DNA of 13,470 nt from UBA8517 sp964606975. GTDB taxonomy: Bacteria > Patescibacteriota > Microgenomatia > UBA8517. The position numbers were made by a program, and so were the translations under genes. The stretch spans positions 1 to 13,470 of the forward strand of contig CAZSGY010000018.1 of assembly GCA_964606975.1 (NCBI GenBank). The letters are read 5' to 3'. Under the pieces are notes generated by a model. That model saw only the letters and a program-made list of their open reading frames with translations. It did not search any database and was not told where the DNA came from. This document shows positions 10,950 to 13,470 of this stretch, one piece after another (within the stretch, counting starts at the first letter, position 1; each line of letters begins with the position of its first letter).

Positions 10950-13470
10950 TTATTTCAGATACTTGCCTGTATAGGATGACTTATTTTTGATAATATCGGC
11001 AGGAGTTCCTTTGGCAATAACCTCTCCTCCACCGTCTCCCCCCTCCGGGCCGAGATCAATAACATAATCGCTATTTTTAATTACATCCAGATTATGCTCA
11101 ATAATGAAAACCGAGTTTCCTTTGGCTACCAAAAGTTTTAATACTCTCAGAAGCTTTTCCACATCAGCAAAATGGAGTCCGGTAGTAGGCTCATCCAATA
11201 TATAAATCGTCCTGCCGGTTGCCCGTCTTGATAACTCGGTTGCCAGTTTAACACGCTGAGCCTCTCCTCCGGAAAGTGTTGTAGCCGGTTGGCCGAGCTC
11301 TATATAACCCAAACCCACCAAAGAAAGGGTTTCCAGTTTTTGTTCAATTTGGGGATGTGAATGGAAAAACTCCAGTGCTTCGTCAACAGTCGTATCCAAG
11401 ACCTCAGCTATGTTTTTGCCGCGGTAAGTAACCTCCAGTGTTTGAGCGTTGTAGCGTTTTCCGTGGCAAACATCGCAGGTCACCCAAATATCACTCATAA
11501 ATTGCATTTCTATTTTAATTTGCCCCTGTCCTTCACAGGCTTCGCACCTGCCGCCCCGGACATTAAACGAAAATCTTCCTTTCTTGAAACCCAATGTTTT
11601 TGCCTCTCTTGTTAAAGTAAAAACGTCACGGATTGGGTCAAATACACCTGTATATGTAGCGGGGTTGCTTCTGGGGGTTCTGCCGATAGGACTTTGGTCG
11701 ATCAAAATAACTTTGTCGGTATTTTCTAAGCCCTCTATCCGTTTATATCCGTCGGCGACACCGCGGTAATTTGGATTAAGTTCTCTTTGCAGCGCCGGGT
11801 AAAGTGTTTCCACCAAAAGCGTTGATTTTCCGGATCCGGACACTCCTGTTATTGAAATCAATTTACCCAACGGAAATTCAACATCTATACTCTTTAAATT
11901 AAATTTATCAGCTCCGATTATTTTTAAATTCTGATTTTCGATATTTCCTTGAATCGCTACGGCGCTTTTAGTATTTGCTAAAAGAACTTTCTTTTTCCCG
12001 GAAAGATACTTTCCGGTAATAGATTTTTGATTGTTTTCAATTTCAGCCGGAGTACCTGTCGCCACAACTTCTCCGCCATGCTTGCCGGCACCTGGGCCGA
12101 AATCTGCAATCCAGTCGCTTTGTTTCATCATTACGGAATCGTGTTCAACTACAACAACAGTGTTTCCAAGGTCCCTAAGCTTTTTAAGTGTATCTATCAA
12201 CTTTTGATCGTCTCTGGGATGAAGTCCGATTGTCGGTTCATCAAGTACATATAAGACGCCTGTCAGCCCAGAGCCTATCTGGCTTGCCAAACGAATTCTT
12301 TGTGCCTCGCCTCCGGAAAGCGAACCGGCAACCCTATTTAGCGTCAAGTACTCCAGTCCCACGGAAATCAAGAACTTTAGCCTGCCAACGGTTTCTTTAA
12401 TAATCAATCTGCCTATCTCTTTTTCCCTGGCATTGGTCACTGGTGTATTAGAAAGACTTTCAACCCAGGAAATTGTTTTATTTATGGGTAACGAAGTAAC
12501 TTCGGAAATAGATAAGCCATCTATAGTAATGGACAAAGCCTCTTTTTTAAGCCTCGCACCTTTACATTCGGGGCAGATACTTTCTCTCATATATTTCTTT
12601 ATTTCCTCCTTCACCCAATCGCTTTCGGATTCGTTGTATCGCCTTTCTAATTCCTTGATAAAACCTGTAAATTCCTCCCAAATATAAGTTTCGCGCCCAA
12701 ATCTATTTGTACCGAAAACATGGTACTTTTTAGCCCCCGTTCCCTGCAAAAGTATATCAATGGATTTTTGATCCAAATCTTTCAGAGGGATACGCATATT
12801 AATCGAGTTATCTTCACACATTTGCTTGACCAGTCGTCCGTACCATGTTTCGTGCTCAAACATATTGGAGAATGGCAAAATACCTCCTTCGTTGATAGTT
12901 AGTTCGGGAGAAAAGACCAGATCCGGATCGACTTTTAAAACTTTACCCAAACCGGTACATGTCGGACATGCACCCTCGGGAGAATTGAATGAAAAAGTTC
13001 TTGGCTCGATTTCGGGGAGGCTGATATTATCAACGGGGCAAGAAAATCTCTCCGAAAAAAGATGGTCCTCAAGTTTTTTGGGATATACGGGCATAGTGAA
13101 TTCTTTATCTTGGACTTCGGAAAAGACGACCAAACCTTCCGACAAATTCAGAGCCTGTTGGATTGAATCTGAAAGTCTTCTTCGTAGCTCACTTTTAAAA
13201 ACCGCATCTTTAAAAGAAGTGTGTGAGAGTGCGATTCTGTCGACAACTGGATCTATCGAATGTTTATTGGTTTTGATAAGTATCAAATCTTCGGACAAAT
13301 CATGCATTTGCCCGTCCAGCCGGATCTGTCTATAACCTTTGCTTTTCAGATTTTCAAAAAGCTGCGAAAATTCACCTTTTCGGTCGTGAACCACCGGCGA
13401 AAGAATCAGATACCAAGCCTTTTTATCTGTTTTGATTTTAGCCTCAATCAGACTCATCGCCTGGTCAACA
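10950..13470 (-). CDS. uvrA: UvrABC excision nuclease subunit A, 5' end outside window
   Basis: UvrA is the ATP-dependent dimer that scans DNA for lesions and loads UvrB. The frame stays open past the ATG at 13457 (VDQAM... aligns to VDNVL near residue 136 of E. coli UvrA), so the true start and the first Walker A lie beyond the window; about 135 residues are missing. Counting from M at 13457, the visible parts are: first zinc module C140/D143...C164/C167 (one Cys is Asp); CPEC at 295-298; ABC signature LSGGEAQR 380-387 with Walker B YVLDEPT 403-409; second Walker A GVSGSGKS 538-545; second zinc module C638/C641...C661/C664; signature 729-736 and Walker B YILDEPT 752-758. All ATPase motifs present are intact. 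The next gene begins 20 bp downstream. Confidence 0.97.
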   Translation of the reverse strand, partial: VDQAMSLIEAKIKTDKKAWYLILSPVVHDRKGEFSQLFENLKSKGYRQIRLDGQMHDLSEDLILIKTNKHSIDPVVDRIALSHTSFKDAVFKSELRRRLSDSIQQALNLSEGLVVFSEVQDKEFTMPVYPKKLEDHLFSERFSCPVDNISLPEIEPRTFSFNSPEGACPTCTGLGKVLKVDPDLVFSPELTINEGGILPFSNMFEHETWYGRLVKQMCEDNSINMRIPLKDLDQKSIDILLQGTGAKKYHVFGTNRFGRETYIWEEFTGFIKELERRYNESESDWVKEEIKKYMRESICPECKGARLKKEALSITIDGLSISEVTSLPINKTISWVESLSNTPVTNAREKEIGRLIIKETVGRLKFLISVGLEYLTLNRVAGSLSGGEAQRIRLASQIGSGLTGVLYVLDEPTIGLHPRDDQKLIDTLKKLRDLGNTVVVVEHDSVMMKQSDWIADFGPGAGKHGGEVVATGTPAEIENNQKSITGKYLSGKKKVLLANTKSAVAIQGNIENQNLKIIGADKFNLKSIDVEFPLGKLISITGVSGSGKSTLLVETLYPALQRELNPNYRGVADGYKRIEGLENTDKVILIDQSPIGRTPRSNPATYTGVFDPIRDVFTLTREAKTLGFKKGRFSFNVRGGRCEACEGQGQIKIEMQFMSDIWVTCDVCHGKRYNAQTLEVTYRGKNIAEVLDTTVDEALEFFHSHPQIEQKLETLSLVGLGYIELGQPATTLSGGEAQRVKLATELSRRATGRTIYILDEPTTGLHFADVEKLLRVLKLLVAKGNSVFIIEHNLDVIKNSDYVIDLGPEGGDGGGEVIAKGTPADIIKNKSSYTGKYLK

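Noticed and set aside
12826..13335. 169-aa plus-strand reading frame
   Set aside because: It is a shadow of uvrA, whose motifs are unmistakable on the other strand.
1..13470. CRISPR array, transposase, toxin-antitoxin or restriction system
   Set aside because: No regularly spaced repeats and no such protein motifs were seen on either strand.

Overview
The window reads as a piece of a small bacterial genome of the Candidate Phyla Radiation (Patescibacteria), most likely the Microgenomates side. This is an inference from gene style: compact genes with 1-50 bp gaps or overlaps, a UvrC without its C-terminal HhH region, a membrane-anchored DsbA, a stand-alone LytR_C protein, an orphan family 5 solute-binding protein beside secG, and many genes with no Shine-Dalgarno site. 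No rRNA or marker gene in the window settles the lineage.

Layout. (1) 1-1335, plus strand: the C-terminal four fifths of CTP synthase (pyrG), cut by the window start. (2) 1335-1723: a cluster of tRNA-Leu(UAA), tRNA-Pro(UGG) and tRNA-Gly(UCC), with two extended -10 promoters, an inter-tRNA hairpin and a tRNA-Gly 3'-end remnant. (3) 1729-3515, minus strand: three envelope-type genes, namely a LytR_C-domain membrane protein, a secreted coiled-coil protein that seems to start at AUU, and a small membrane-anchored six-cysteine protein. (4) 3763-4705, plus strand: a small acidic protein and an A+T-rich GNAT acetyltransferase. (5) 4772-5004, minus strand: tRNA-His behind a hairpin-rich leader, with an inverted copy of the 42-bp element that precedes tRNA-Leu. 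The two copies bracket about 3.6 kb. (6) 5034-5720, plus strand: a DsbA-like oxidoreductase. (7) 5722-13470, minus strand: uvrA (5' end outside the window), transglutaminase-like protein, uvrC, 4-TM holin-superfamily protein, secG and the solute-binding protein, read in that order.

How the parts fit. uvrA and uvrC supply two of the three nucleotide-excision-repair components. A large membrane-anchored extracytoplasmic transglutaminase-fold protein lies between them and overlaps uvrC by 47 nt. SecG (export), the DsbA-like protein (disulfide formation), the exported six-cysteine protein, the LytR_C protein and the solute-binding protein form a cell-envelope theme, though no complete pathway is present.

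Regulation. The most striking pattern is promoter placement. At several independent transcription-unit starts a TATACT/TATAAT-like -10 box ends only 5-7 nt before the ATG (dsbA, transglutaminase, holin-like protein, six-cysteine protein, 74-aa protein), which predicts leaderless mRNAs. The secreted coiled-coil gene is the opposite case: a spaced -35/-10, a 20-nt leader, a very strong Shine-Dalgarno site and an AUU start. I found no CRISPR array, transposase or prophage module. I do not see a clearly new multi-gene system; the best candidates for something undescribed are the inverted tRNA-promoter element and its structured leader, the AUU start, and the six-cysteine exported protein.
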